The position numbers and the translations under genes are program-made. Source: Hyphomonas polymorpha PS728 (GTDB taxonomy: Bacteria; Pseudomonadota; Alphaproteobacteria; Caulobacterales; Hyphomonadaceae). Taken from it: a DNA stretch of 64,000 nucleotides. Every line of letters begins with the position of its first letter. Position 1 is the stretch's first letter. Positions 1 to 9,896 of the stretch are shown in pieces. The notes under the pieces are model-generated. The model ran no database searches and was not told the origin of the DNA. It was given only the letters and a program-made list of their open reading frames with translations. The stretch lies in assembly GCF_000685315.1 (NCBI RefSeq), contig NZ_ARYM01000004.1, forward strand, positions 124,001-188,000, written 5' to 3'.

Positions 1-791
1 CACAGTGGGTACCCACGCATTTCATCCGGATGCTGAAAATGCCCGAGAACGACAGATCACACTACGATCTGTCCTCCCACCGGATTGCAATCCATGCTGC
101 TGCGCCCTGCCCCGTAGCGATCAAGGAGCAGATGATCGCATGGTGGGGGCCGATTATTCATGAGTATTACGCCGGAACCGAATTCAACGGACTGACGGCC
201 ATCACGCCGGAAGAGTGGCTCACGCACAAGGGGTCGGTTGGCCAGGCTAAATTCGGGACGGTTCACATCCTGTCGGAAGACGGTGACGCGCTTCCGGCGC
301 GCCAGGAAGGGCTTATCTGGTTTGAGGGCGGCAGTCAGTTCCAGTACCATAAGGACGATGCCAAAACCGCGAGCTCCTACAATGAGAAAGGATGGAGCAC
401 GCTCGGGGACATCGGCTGGCTTGACGAGGAGGGCTACCTGTATCTGACCGACCGGAAAAGCTTCATGATCATTTCGGGGGGCGTGAACATCTATCCTCAG
501 GAAATCGAGGACGTGATCGTTACACATCCTCGCGTCGCGGATGTTGCCGTGATCGGTGCCCCGGACGCCGATCTCGGTGAGCGTCTGGTGGCCGTTGTGC
601 AACCCCTCGACATGGCTGATGCCGGTGAGGAACTTGCTGCAGACATCAAGGCGCACGTCCTCGCCCACCTTGGCCGGATAAAGCTTCCCCGCCAGATCGA
701 CTTCATGGAGGAACTGCCCCGTCTGCCGACCGGCAAGCTCTACAAGCGGCTGTTGCGCGACGCGTACTGGAAAGAGGCAAAGCGCATCTAG
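1..791 (+). CDS. Acyl-CoA synthetase (AMP-forming), C-terminal part
   Basis: The reading frame is open from base 3, so the gene begins before the window and the first ATG at 30 is internal. The visible part is the second half of an ANL-superfamily adenylating enzyme, which activates a carboxylic acid to acyl-AMP and then acyl-CoA. Seen: the YYAGTE-like adenine-binding region, the hinge GDIGWLDEEGYLYLTDR and the following IISGGVNIYPQEIE stretch, and the catalytic lysine in LPTGKLYKR close to the C-terminus. It reads towards the convergent alcohol dehydrogenase with a 25-base gap. The substrate cannot be read from this half; the neighbours suggest a branched, cyclic or hydroxylated acid. The family call is secure. 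Confidence 0.9.
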   Translation, partial: QWVPTHFIRMLKMPENDRSHYDLSSHRIAIHAAAPCPVAIKEQMIAWWGPIIHEYYAGTEFNGLTAITPEEWLTHKGSVGQAKFGTVHILSEDGDALPARQEGLIWFEGGSQFQYHKDDAKTASSYNEKGWSTLGDIGWLDEEGYLYLTDRKSFMIISGGVNIYPQEIEDVIVTHPRVADVAVIGAPDADLGERLVAVVQPLDMADAGEELAADIKAHVLAHLGRIKLPRQIDFMEELPRLPTGKLYKRLLRDAYWKEAKRI

Positions 792-816
792 CCGGTGATG
801 CGCCAGCCCCCGGCGC

Positions 817-1839
817 TTACGTCACGATCGAGACCTTGCCAAAGCGCTCGGGCGCTTCGAGCCGGTCGTAGCCCTGTGAAATATGATCGAGATCAAACCG
901 GCTGTCGATGACCGGCTTCAGACCGGTATTGGCTACCAGCGAAAGCAAGCGGCGCGCCTCATCGAAATTGCCCCCGGTGGAGCCATAGAGCTCAAGCTGG
1001 CGTATGAACATCCGCTGAAGCTCCACCGGCGGATTTCCGCCTGTCGTCGCCCCGCAGGTAATGATGCAGCCGCCGCGCCGCAGGGACCGCAGCGATTCTC
1101 CCCAGCTGGCCTCCCCCACACTGTCGATCACCATATCCACCCCATAGCCATCCGTCAGCTCCATTACGCGCTGGCTCACAGGCTCAGTCCTGTAGTTGAC
1201 CCCGGCATCTGCCCCGATCGCCTCGGCCTGACGAAGCTTCTCCGCACTTGAGGATGTCACCAGAACGCGTGCGCCGATATGTTTTGCCAGCTGGATACAG
1301 GCAGCTGACACACCTCCCCCGGCACCCACGATGAGCACGCTGTCGCCTGGCTTCAGCGCCCGCTTTCCGAAGAGCATGCGATACGCCGTGGTGTAGGCCG
1401 CCGGCAGGACGCCCGCATCTTCGAAACTGATCTCGTCCGGCAAGGGAAGAAAACAGCGCGCGGGCATCGCGATATACTCGGCGAAGCTGCCATTGCGATG
1501 CTCGCCGGCGATCTTGACGTCCAGGCACAGCGGCTGTTCGCCCGCAAGGCAGTAACGGCATTTCTGGCAGAAACTGGAAGCGAACAGCATCACCCGCTGT
1601 CCGGGTTTCAGGCCACTCCCCGGTTCGCTCTCAAGAATTTCTCCCACGCCGTCGACGCCCAGAATGATCGGCAGTTCATGCGTAATCCCGCGGCCGTTGT
1701 CGCGCATATAGGCGTCGACACGATTGAGCGAGCTGGCACGGACTTTCATGATCGCCTCCCCCGGCTTCCTTTCAGGATCCGGGACCGTCATGATTTTGAG
1801 ACCCGCAGCCCCGCGCGCTTCCAGAACCGCAGCTTTCAT
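817..1839 (-). CDS. Zinc-binding MDR alcohol dehydrogenase / quinone oxidoreductase-like protein
   Basis: A 340-residue medium-chain dehydrogenase/reductase. The N-terminal GroES-like domain carries four cysteines at about 91, 94, 97 and 105, the classic structural zinc lobe. A glycine-rich nucleotide-binding turn (VGAGGG) lies at about 171-176 with the Rossmann fold after it. The position that normally gives the catalytic zinc cysteine (about residue 38-40) reads SLNR, so a catalytic zinc looks unlikely and the enzyme may act as a zinc-independent reductase. It is transcribed leftwards, downstream of the TonB receptor but separated from it by a strong terminator. Likely role: NAD(P)-dependent oxidation or reduction of an intermediate in the local acyl-CoA pathway (inference). 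Confidence 0.85.
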   Translation of the reverse strand: MKAAVLEARGAAGLKIMTVPDPERKPGEAIMKVRASSLNRVDAYMRDNGRGITHELPIILGVDGVGEILESEPGSGLKPGQRVMLFASSFCQKCRYCLAGEQPLCLDVKIAGEHRNGSFAEYIAMPARCFLPLPDEISFEDAGVLPAAYTTAYRMLFGKRALKPGDSVLIVGAGGGVSAACIQLAKHIGARVLVTSSSAEKLRQAEAIGADAGVNYRTEPVSQRVMELTDGYGVDMVIDSVGEASWGESLRSLRRGGCIITCGATTGGNPPVELQRMFIRQLELYGSTGGNFDEARRLLSLVANTGLKPVIDSRFDLDHISQGYDRLEAPERFGKVSIVT

Positions 1840-1876
1840 CCTTGTTCGTCCTTGTTCTGACTTATTGTGACCGGCT

Positions 1877-1920
1877 AAAAAAAAAGGCGCCGGAGCAGGC
1901 GATGTGTCTGCCCCGGCGCC
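1877..1920 (-). terminator. Rho-independent terminator after the TonB receptor gene
   Basis: The arms GGCGCCGG (1886-1893) and CCGGCGCC (1913-1920) form a GC-rich stem extended inwards by GCAG/CTGC. On the minus strand the stem is followed by nine T residues (the A run at 1877-1885). It sits 29 bases after the receptor stop and ends that transcript before the dehydrogenase gene. Confidence 0.85.
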
Positions 1921-1948
1921 ATTTATTCGCTCTGTGACCGCAGCCGCC

Positions 1949-4312
1949 TTACTGCGGATGATAGGTCAGACGCAGCATGACCTGCCGGCCACGATTGACC
2001 GTCCCGGCTATATCGGAAAGTGCCAGGTCGCTGCCAGTCACCGGCACCTGGTAGGTACTCGCCACCCAGTATTCGTCCGCGAGGTTGCGGCCGATAAGGG
2101 CCAGCTCCCAGACCTTATCCTTGTCTGCAATGGCAATGCCGGCATCCACTGAGATATAGCTATCCTGACCGGAATTCGGGATCACATCAGAGTTGCCTTC
2201 ATATGCGCCGCTATACTGGACCCCGGCATTGATACGGTAGTCGAGCGCTGTGGTAAGTGAGCCTTCATAGGCGCCTGCCAGTGTTGCGCTCCATTCCGGA
2301 GCGCGCGGGAGACGCTCGCCCGAAACGTCATTGGTATCGGTTGCAATATCGCAGCCCAATGCAGCAGTCTGGCCGTTGTAGCAGGCTGGCGCATACTCAT
2401 CGAAAGTTGCGTTATTGTACGCCACCGCGCCGTTCAATGAGAAGCCTTCGAACGCCGGCGGCCGATAGTCGAAGTCGAATTCGACCCCTTCGCTCGTGGC
2501 CGCACCCACATTGCTTATGATGTTGGCAACAAGCACGGAGTCGAAGCTGCTGAGCTGCAGGTCAGTGTATTCGAATTGGTAAGCAGCCGCAGATACGCGC
2601 AGGCTCTGGTCAAGGAGATAGGCTTTTGCACCGATCTCGAACCCCTCAGCCTGCTCTTCCCTGAACGAATTGTCGATAACAGTGCCAGCGGCCAGCGCAC
2701 CTGGAATGGCGACGTGCTCGGTCTGGAACCCGCCGGATTTATAGGCTTGCTTGTAAGCGACGTAAACATTCGCGTTCGGCGTCAGAGCGTAAGATAAAGT
2801 TGCTTCTGGAGACCAGTTCTCAAAGTTCAGCTCCTCGGGGTAAAGCCCGTCAAACTGGCCCGATCCGATCTGCTGCTGCTTTGTTTCGTCCGTATAGCGA
2901 ACACCGCCCGTTAGCGTCAGCTTGTCAGTAATGTCAAAGCCGAGCTGTGCGAAGGGCGAAATCGTGTCGCCCGTTATACGGAAGTCCGCTTTCGGAAGAA
3001 GGGCACCGATAATCGTTGACTGGTCTTCGACATATTGGTCGTCCTGCAGGAAGACGCCCAGCATCCAGTTGAACCGGTCGCTGGCATTGTTCGAGAGGCG
3101 GAATTCCTGCGAATAGGTCGTCTTCTCGATGCTGGTCGCGAACCCTACGAAGGGAATCGCACCATTCGAAACGTGATCCGACGCGTCCAGATTGACGTTA
3201 TAGAACCCCGTGATCGAGTTAAATTCCAGATCCGGGGAAAGCTGATAATCCGCGTCGGCCACGAGCACATGCTGCTTCGTACGCGTATAGGGTTGGTTGT
3301 CCGTCGGGAACCGGCTGTCAAACGCAGCCCAGGCAGCGGGCATGCCTCCATTGGTGGACACATTGTTGGTCTTGCAATCCTGCCCGGCATACCCGAACGG
3401 CCCCTGCGCAACCCCATTGGGACAGAATATGCGCTGCGACTGAAGGTAGTTCCCGTTCGTTTCCGTGTCGGAATAACCACCGATCAGCTTCAGCAGGAAG
3501 TCGGTGCTGGGCTCGATATAGAGGCTGCCTTTCGCAAGGAACTCTTCGGCCCCGGGGCCCTTCCGATCCGGGGTCAGGACGGTACCGGGAACGGTGGCCG
3601 GATCAGGCAGTTGATTGGTCAGCCAGCCTTCGCTGTCGGAGTAACGCACAGCAAGACGGCCCCGCACCCCCTCAGAAAGGGGGCCTGACACATAAGCTTC
3701 ACCCGCGTACTGCTCAGCTTCGAACTCATACTCACCCCGCAGGCGGTAATCGAGATAGTCCGTAGGCGCCGCCGATGTGAGCGACACAATACCGGCTGTG
3801 GCATTCTTGCCGAAGAACAAGGCCTGCGGCCCCTTCAGGACTTCAACCTGGCCGAGATCGAACTGGCCGAGCTTGATTATGCCAGCGTAGGAAACCGGCA
3901 CGCCGTCCACATTGACTGTAACAGCCTGATCTACAGACGCCGTCGACGTGGCACTCGAAATACCACGCATGGTAAGATTGCCACCATACCCAATGGTGTT
4001 TTCAGAGATCCGGAGCTCAGGAATCGCTGTTGAGATTTCCGTGAGGTTCGAGAGGCCGCGCTGTTCCAGCTCGATCGCCGGAAGCGCCGAAATCGCAACC
4101 GGAACGTCGATCTCACGCTCATCCCGCTTACGTGCTGTTACATAGACGACATTGAGCTTCTTGATATCGTCTTCGGGCTGATCGACTTGCGCATTGGTCT
4201 CGGCGCCATCTTCGACCTCCTGCCCGACCGCAACGAAACCGGACATCAGAACACCCAGGGCCAGCACCGACACGGCCGACCTCTGGATCGAAATTCTTTT
4301 GATTTTCCTCAT
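1949..4312 (-). CDS. TonB-dependent outer-membrane receptor
   Basis: About 787 residues. The start was placed at 4312 (MRKIKRISIQ) because a GGAGGAAGG ribosome site lies just before it and a signal peptide with a hydrophobic core (VSVLALGVLMSGF) follows; an in-frame ATG at 4339 is less likely. Then come a possible TonB box (VVYVTAR), a plug domain with the DQAVTVNVDGVPV and VEVLKGPQALFFGKNATAG signatures, and a 22-strand barrel ending in an aromatic-containing C-terminal strand (MLRLTYHPQ). It imports a substrate across the outer membrane with TonB energy. Receptors of this Fe/steroid/terpenoid-type class are common beside fatty-acid or steroid catabolic genes in this lineage, so the ligand may be the acid degraded by the neighbours (inference). 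Confidence 0.9.
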   Translation of the reverse strand: MRKIKRISIQRSAVSVLALGVLMSGFVAVGQEVEDGAETNAQVDQPEDDIKKLNVVYVTARKRDEREIDVPVAISALPAIELEQRGLSNLTEISTAIPELRISENTIGYGGNLTMRGISSATSTASVDQAVTVNVDGVPVSYAGIIKLGQFDLGQVEVLKGPQALFFGKNATAGIVSLTSAAPTDYLDYRLRGEYEFEAEQYAGEAYVSGPLSEGVRGRLAVRYSDSEGWLTNQLPDPATVPGTVLTPDRKGPGAEEFLAKGSLYIEPSTDFLLKLIGGYSDTETNGNYLQSQRIFCPNGVAQGPFGYAGQDCKTNNVSTNGGMPAAWAAFDSRFPTDNQPYTRTKQHVLVADADYQLSPDLEFNSITGFYNVNLDASDHVSNGAIPFVGFATSIEKTTYSQEFRLSNNASDRFNWMLGVFLQDDQYVEDQSTIIGALLPKADFRITGDTISPFAQLGFDITDKLTLTGGVRYTDETKQQQIGSGQFDGLYPEELNFENWSPEATLSYALTPNANVYVAYKQAYKSGGFQTEHVAIPGALAAGTVIDNSFREEQAEGFEIGAKAYLLDQSLRVSAAAYQFEYTDLQLSSFDSVLVANIISNVGAATSEGVEFDFDYRPPAFEGFSLNGAVAYNNATFDEYAPACYNGQTAALGCDIATDTNDVSGERLPRAPEWSATLAGAYEGSLTTALDYRINAGVQYSGAYEGNSDVIPNSGQDSYISVDAGIAIADKDKVWELALIGRNLADEYWVASTYQVPVTGSDLALSDIAGTVNRGRQVMLRLTYHPQ

Positions 4313-4501
4313 CTTTTGCCTTCCTCCCAAGAAGATCAAATTTTACTTTTTTATGATGCTCAATCTCATACTTGGGAGGACTTTGGCCGACAATAGTTCG
4401 CCTGTATAAAACGATTGTTTTTTTCTTACACTGTGGGAGGATCGCGCTCACCCCCTCCGTCGCGCGCCAGCTCAAATTGCGCGTCCGGCGAGATGCGCCT
4501 T

Positions 4502-5320
4502 TCAGCGTACTCCGGAGGCTGGGTCCCAGGCCCAGTATTTCGAGACGGCACCGGCGTCGACCCGCAGATCCGTACCCGTAATCATGGCCGCATCGTCCGA
4601 CGCGAGGAATACAGCCGCCTTGCCGTAGTCACTCGGTTTTGGCAGCTTTTGCATGGGGACATGATCGGAAAACTTCGCCATCAGCACCCTGAGGTTCGGA
4701 TCCTCCGATACGTTCCGCCCCCAACGCCGCGCCCGCTCGAACGATTCACCCGGGTCTGTGGCTGTCGGCGTCAGCGAATTGACGCGTATGCCTTTGCTGG
4801 CGAGCTCCATCGCAACCGAGTTGGTGAAGTTTATCAGGCCCATTTTGGATGTGGAGTAGGCGACATTGCCTGGCTGGCCCTGATGTCCCGCCGTGGAAAT
4901 GATATTGATTATACACCCCGGCCTGGCAGCCCCTATCATCGCCTGCGCAACGCGCCGGGTGAACAGGAAGGCGCCATCAAGGATTACGCCCGTCTGCGCC
5001 TGCCACTCGGCATAGCTCATGTCGAGAATACCCTTCTGATTAAAGAAGGCGGCATTGTTCACCAGAATATCGACACTGCCGAACTGCTTCACAGCATCGT
5101 CGACCGACCGCGCAACCTGCGCCTCATCGGTGACATCACACTTGATGGCCAAAGCCCTGCCGCCCTTGGCGTTGATATAGTTGGCGCAGTCATTGGCATT
5201 GTCCGCATTCGCATCAACGGCAACGATACTGGCACCTGCAGCCCAGAGTTCCTCGGCAATTCCGCCGCCTATATTGGGGCTGACCCCGGTGATCAATGCA
5301 ACCTTGCCCGACAGCTTCAT
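4502..5320 (-). CDS. Short-chain dehydrogenase/reductase (SDR)
   Basis: A 272-residue classical SDR. The cofactor motif is TGVSPNIGGG at 11-20 (a TGxxxxIGxG variant), with NNA at 88-90 and the catalytic triad S142, Y155, K159 in ISTAG...YSTSK. Acidic D36 after the second strand suggests NAD(H) preference. It probably oxidises a hydroxyl or hydroxyacyl-CoA in the local degradation pathway. It lies upstream of the receptor gene on the same strand with a 189-base gap, and divergent from the hydratase gene at 6085. The substrate is unknown. Confidence 0.88.
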   Translation of the reverse strand: MKLSGKVALITGVSPNIGGGIAEELWAAGASIVAVDANADNANDCANYINAKGGRALAIKCDVTDEAQVARSVDDAVKQFGSVDILVNNAAFFNQKGILDMSYAEWQAQTGVILDGAFLFTRRVAQAMIGAARPGCIINIISTAGHQGQPGNVAYSTSKMGLINFTNSVAMELASKGIRVNSLTPTATDPGESFERARRWGRNVSEDPNLRVLMAKFSDHVPMQKLPKPSDYGKAAVFLASDDAAMITGTDLRVDAGAVSKYWAWDPASGVR

Positions 5321-6084
5321 GCCACTCCCTCAAAAGTCTGGCGAATGCGTGTCGGCCCCGACCCAGCGTCCACATGTTACCGCCGGGGTTGGCCGAGCAC
5401 CTGCGCGCCTGTTTTTATTTTCGCCCAATTTAATACATTCATTTTTATTGGGGTCAATGCGGCCGCGTACCCCTCTCAGGGCATCCTAACCCTCCGGGTG
5501 ATCATTTCCGCCAGCCCGCCGAAAAGCAAAAAGTGGCGCCCGCCGGTAACAATTTCTGTTTGAACAGAGCGGGCGCCAGGTATCGGCCCGGATTGCCGGG
5601 AGGCAGCGATCCGGGCTCACGGACATCAAAAAAAACCGCCGCGCACGAAACTCCGTGCACCCCTCAGATGCTTAGCGCTAAACAAAATCAGAACAGCGCA
5701 AGCACCGCAAACAGCTTCCAGAAGGCGATACGCGGGCAACCCGGCACCGCCGATCTCCGTAGAGGAAGAGCGTAGAACGATCCCCTTCATCTGGCTACAC
5801 ACACGGAAAGACGCGATCGCACACTATCCCATATGATGGGAAATCATCTCTGGCCCACCTCGCTCGAGGGATATGTCGCGGCGAGTGCGAGCAAGGGCGC
5901 CAGCTTGCGCGCCTGTCCTTTGCGAATGCCGGAAAATGAGATCGGGGTGGACAGCCATTCAAACATCCCCACCCGACGCAGGCCAAACAGTAATACAAAT
6001 GTTTTGATTTTCTGCAGTTTGCGTTCTAGGCAAAAGAATAGACTCCGCGATCGAAATGACGGAGCAAATTGGAGGGGAAGCACC
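5321..6084. other. 764-base divergent intergenic region with two inverted repeats
   Basis: No convincing gene is seen. It holds the divergent promoters for the SDR and hydratase genes. Two GC-rich inverted repeats stand out: GGCGCCCGC (5535-5543) with GCGGGCGCC (5569-5577), and GCCCGGAT (5586-5593) with ATCCGGGC (5609-5616). An AT-rich patch at about 5410-5455 is a likely promoter area. The open frames here lack ribosome sites and family resemblance. Confidence 0.6.
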
Positions 6085-6963
6085 GTGACGTTCTTGAGAG
6101 ACCCATCTCTTCCCGGGATCACGCATCAGCGCGTCATGTCCCTGAGGAAGACGGCGAGCTATGCCTGGACGGAAAAGGACGAAATGCTTTATGCGCTCGG
6201 TATCGGCCTGGGACACGCGCCGCTCAACCGGCATGAACTTGCCTTCGTCTATGAAGCCGGCCTCAAAGCCTTCCCAACCTTTCCCGTCCTGGTCGGTTTC
6301 CATGGCAGCGCAATGGACGATGTCGGCATCGATTACAGATATGTCCTCCACGGCGAGCAGGCTGTTAGCCTGCATCGTCCCTTTCCCCCGGAGGGTCGCG
6401 CGTCAACTGTGAGCCGCATGATCGGGGCCTGGGACAAGGGGGCCGGGAAAGGCGCGGTATTCTCCCAGGAAACCGTGATGACCCTTGAGGGAGAAACCGC
6501 CCCGCTTGCAACGATCCGGATGACGAGCTTTGCGCGCGCCGAGGGCGGATTTGACGGACCTCGCGAAGGCCAGCCCAGGCCCCACGCGGTACCGGAGCGG
6601 GCACCGGACCGGACAGTCCGCATCACAACGACGCCGAACCAGGCACTGCTTTACCGGCTGTCCGGGGATCTCAATCCGCTGCACGCTGATCCGGACACTG
6701 CCAAAGCTGCAGGCTTTTCCCGTCCGATCCTCCACGGCCTGTGCAGCTACGCGATCTGCTGCCGCGCCGTTCTTGCCGAGTATTGCGACTTCGATCCCGC
6801 GCGGATCCTGCATCACGAGGTGCGATTTTCTTCGCCTGTCTATCCGGGCGAGACACTCGCCATCGATCTCTGGAAGGACGGCAACACCGTATCCTTCGAA
6901 GCGCGGATCGAAGAGCGGGATGTCACCGTTATCCGGAACGGAAAAACCCTGCTGAGCCGCTGA
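6085..6963 (+). CDS. MaoC-like double hot-dog enoyl-CoA hydratase
   Basis: 292 residues from a GTG start at 6085, chosen because GGAGGGG lies 7 bases upstream; the longer open frame to 5833 has no support. The protein resembles the hydratase-2 half of peroxisomal multifunctional enzyme type 2. The N-terminal hot dog (about 1-150) carries the usual YALGIGLG segment. The C-terminal hot dog holds the R-specific hydratase motif RLSGDLNPLH at 191-200, with D195 and H200 as the expected catalytic pair, followed by PILHGLC. It should hydrate 2-enoyl-CoA to (3R)-3-hydroxyacyl-CoA, and relatives act on bulky side chains such as sterols. It is probably co-transcribed with the synthetase gene 71 bases downstream. 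Confidence 0.88.
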   Translation: MTFLRDPSLPGITHQRVMSLRKTASYAWTEKDEMLYALGIGLGHAPLNRHELAFVYEAGLKAFPTFPVLVGFHGSAMDDVGIDYRYVLHGEQAVSLHRPFPPEGRASTVSRMIGAWDKGAGKGAVFSQETVMTLEGETAPLATIRMTSFARAEGGFDGPREGQPRPHAVPERAPDRTVRITTTPNQALLYRLSGDLNPLHADPDTAKAAGFSRPILHGLCSYAICCRAVLAEYCDFDPARILHHEVRFSSPVYPGETLAIDLWKDGNTVSFEARIEERDVTVIRNGKTLLSR

Positions 6964-7034
6964 TTTTCCGACCTGCCGATCTTCAGCCTCGCCCAAGAAA
7001 ACATCCTGAAAACAAGTTCACTGGAAACGACTTC

Positions 7035-8678
7035 ATGCAACGTCTGATCAAACCTGCAAAAACCTATTCTGAGATTTACGACACCTTTCGCTGGGATCTG
7101 CCACAGCGCTGCAACATAGCGCATCAGATCTGTGACAGGCATGCAGATGACCCTCAAAAGGTCGCGCTGATCCATCATCTGGGCTCGGGAATCCGTACGT
7201 ATACCTTCCGCGAAGTCCAGAAGCGCGCCAACCAGTTTGCCAACGTCCTCAAAGGGCTGGGGCTAAACGAGGGCGAGCGCGTCATGGTCCTGCTGCCACA
7301 GCATCCGGTGACGGCAATCTCCCATGTCGCCTGCTGGAAGGCGGGCATGATCTCGGTGCCGACCTCAATCCTCTTCGGGGTCGATGGCCTCGAATACCGG
7401 CTCAACAATGCCGAGATCGGCGCCGTCGTGACCGATCAGGCCAATCTCGCCAAAGTCCTGGAGGCGAAGGCGCTCGCGCCCAGCCTGAAACATGTCTTCG
7501 TCATTGATGGGACGCCGGAAGGCGGCGCCCTCCCCTTCCACGAGACCCTCGACACGGCATCTGACCAATTCACTACACTGATGGTCTCCCCCGACACCCC
7601 CGCCCTTATCAACTACACATCAGGCACGACGGGCTGGCCCAAGGGTACGCTCCACGGCCACCGCGTCCTCTTCGGCCACCTTCCGGGAGCAGAAGTCCTG
7701 TTTGACCTCTACCCCCAGCCCGGCGACAAGATGTGGTCACCCGCCGACTGGGCGTGGATGGGCGGTCTTGGCAATACGTTGCTGTGTGGGTGGAACTACG
7801 GAACCCCAATCCTCGTCTTCCCAATGGCGGGCTTTGATCCGGAACTGACCATGCAGATGATGGGCCGTCACGAGATCAGGAACGCCTTCCTGACTCCGAC
7901 CATGATGAAGCTCCTCAAGCCTCATTCACGGCTGATCAAAAAGGAGAATGTCCGTCTTCGAAGCATCATCAGCGGGAGCGAAGCGGTCGGCAAGGACCTG
8001 CTTGCCGCGATGCTGGAGATGTTTGAGGCGACCATCAATGAAGGCTTTGGTCAGACCGAGGCAAACATGACCCTGGGCAATTGCAGCGGACTCAACCATT
8101 ACCGGATCGGTTCGCTGGGCACGCCCCTGCCGGGCCACACGGCCGCCATTGTTGACGACGATGGTAACGCGTTGCCGGTCGGAACTGTCGGAAATCTCGC
8201 CTTCAAAAGACCCGACCCGGTGATGATGCTCGAGTACTGGCGGGCCCCGGAGGCGACGGCGAAAAAGTTCGCCGGCGACTGGATGATCACGGGCGACCTC
8301 GCCCGCGCGGATGAGGAGGGTTTTTACTGGTTCCATGGCCGCGCAGACGACGTCATCACAAGCTCTGGCTACAGGATCGGACCGACGGAAATCGAGGACG
8401 CCATCATTCGCCATCCCGCCGTCAGCATGGCAGCGGTTATTGGTGTGCCACATCCTGAGCGCACAGAAATCATCCGTGCCTATGTCTCGCTCCTGCCGGG
8501 CCACACTCCCAGCGACACGCTGGCCGAGGAGATCCGGCAATCGGTCCGGGACCGCCTGGCAAAGCATGAATACCCGCGGGAAATCAGGTTCGTTGACACG
8601 TTCCCGATGACAACAACCGGAAAGATCCTGCGGCGCGAACTCCGGGACCAGGCACGCCTCGAACAGGAAGCGCAGTGA
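7035..8678 (+). CDS. Acyl-CoA synthetase (medium-chain ACSM-like, AMP-forming)
   Basis: 547 residues from ATG 7035, the first start after the hydratase gene that fits the family N-terminus. Complete ANL enzyme: P-loop YTSGTTGWPKG at about 194-204, GFGQTEAN in the middle, the hinge TGDLARADEEGFYWFHGRADD, and the catalytic lysine of TTTGKILRREL near the C-terminus. The ICDRHADDP and QHPVTAISHVACWKAG segments resemble medium-chain and aryl acyl-CoA ligases (ACSM / benzoate-CoA ligase branch) rather than long-chain FadD. It would activate the imported acid for the downstream steps. The family is secure; the substrate is unknown. Confidence 0.9.
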   Translation: MQRLIKPAKTYSEIYDTFRWDLPQRCNIAHQICDRHADDPQKVALIHHLGSGIRTYTFREVQKRANQFANVLKGLGLNEGERVMVLLPQHPVTAISHVACWKAGMISVPTSILFGVDGLEYRLNNAEIGAVVTDQANLAKVLEAKALAPSLKHVFVIDGTPEGGALPFHETLDTASDQFTTLMVSPDTPALINYTSGTTGWPKGTLHGHRVLFGHLPGAEVLFDLYPQPGDKMWSPADWAWMGGLGNTLLCGWNYGTPILVFPMAGFDPELTMQMMGRHEIRNAFLTPTMMKLLKPHSRLIKKENVRLRSIISGSEAVGKDLLAAMLEMFEATINEGFGQTEANMTLGNCSGLNHYRIGSLGTPLPGHTAAIVDDDGNALPVGTVGNLAFKRPDPVMMLEYWRAPEATAKKFAGDWMITGDLARADEEGFYWFHGRADDVITSSGYRIGPTEIEDAIIRHPAVSMAAVIGVPHPERTEIIRAYVSLLPGHTPSDTLAEEIRQSVRDRLAKHEYPREIRFVDTFPMTTTGKILRRELRDQARLEQEAQ

Positions 8679-8838
8679 AACACTTTGATTGGCGACGGCC
8701 ACCAGAGCAATTGACGTCTACCGGGCGGGAAAGTGCATAAGCGGCGGGGCTGACAGCGGGGCGACCATGCAGACGGCGCGTCTTCGGCGCGCTGCGCGTC
8801 ACAGCGTTACCTTACTGCAGAACGAAAACGGTTGTCGC

Positions 8839-9765
8839 TCAGACAGGAAACTCGGTCTGGCCCGTCAGGGTTGTCCAGCAAGCCTCTGCGGGCGGCCTGA
8901 GCCGCTCTGACCTGCGCCGAACAACCATGCGTGTCACAATCCCTCCCCCCTCAAATGGTATCGAACGGCTGGTTTCACACGGCTCCGGATCCGCGTGAAA
9001 CCAGCCGAGCGAAACAGCAGGGACCCGGAAGCGGCGAGCAAGGCGCAGCGTCGACCGGGCGTTCGACTCTGGCAGTTTGAACTGTTTCGCACCCCACGTA
9101 TCGAGAAAGCGGGCTATGCCTTCCGAAAGGGCAACGCCGTGAACGCGGCTTATAGAGGCTACCGAACAGCCCTCCAGATCGGGCTTTTGCACGACGGTCT
9201 TGCCAAACAGCCAACTTGAACTGGGGACTTCAAGCTCAAGCTCCCTGCTCTCGATAACTTCGCCGATGAGGCCCGCCGCCGCTGTCGGGGTGATCGCCGA
9301 ATCGAACCATCTTTCTTCTGGCTCAAACACGAAGGCGAGATCAATCTCCTCAAAAGCGAGCGCGCGATAAAGCCGGTCGTGGCTCATTTCCACAACAGCA
9401 ACGCCTTCTGCACCAAAGCGCATGATGAGATCATCCGTTATCTGAACACGCGCTGAAATATCCGATGAATAGTAGGGGACGCCGATCCGGACTGCATTCT
9501 TGCGTATGTCCCTGATTTTCTGATGCATCCATTCAGTTTCCAGGACCATCCTGCGAGCATGGGCAAGAAACGAACGCCCTTCCGGCGACAGTTCGACATG
9601 CCGTTTGGTTCTGTTCAGGAGCGCGAACCCAAGCTGACGCTCCAGCTCCCTGATTTTCGCCGACAGGGCCGGTTGCGACATGTTCAGCTCTGAGGCCGCC
9701 CTTGTGAATGACCGGGCTTCCGCAACAGCGAGGAAAGCCCGAAGCGGCACGGCATGCAGGTCCAC
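8839..9765 (-). CDS. LysR-family transcriptional regulator
   Basis: 308 residues from a GTG start at 9765 preceded by AAAGGAG at good spacing. The winged HTH fills residues 1-62 (FLAVAEARSFTRAASELNMSQPALSAKIRELE), followed by the linker helix and the two-lobe inducer-binding domain. It is divergent from the acyl-CoA dehydrogenase gene with about 130 bases between starts, the classic arrangement for LysR control of the neighbouring operon. The inducer is probably a CoA ester or free acid of the local pathway (inference). Confidence 0.9.
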   Translation of the reverse strand: MDLHAVPLRAFLAVAEARSFTRAASELNMSQPALSAKIRELERQLGFALLNRTKRHVELSPEGRSFLAHARRMVLETEWMHQKIRDIRKNAVRIGVPYYSSDISARVQITDDLIMRFGAEGVAVVEMSHDRLYRALAFEEIDLAFVFEPEERWFDSAITPTAAAGLIGEVIESRELELEVPSSSWLFGKTVVQKPDLEGCSVASISRVHGVALSEGIARFLDTWGAKQFKLPESNARSTLRLARRFRVPAVSLGWFHADPEPCETSRSIPFEGGGIVTRMVVRRRSERLRPPAEACWTTLTGQTEFPV

Positions 9766-9896
9766 ACTATTCTCCTTTCAAGCAGTCGCAGACTTATAAC
9801 CAGATCCTTTTACTGAGCAAAAGAAATCAAATTCGACGATCATTATTCATATTGCTAGGAACACTGCAGGAAACGATTTTAAATGAGGACTCAGCG

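Noticed and set aside
4415-5563. 382-codon plus-strand frame over the SDR gene
   Set aside because: Antisense shadow of a clear SDR with all catalytic motifs; no family resemblance.
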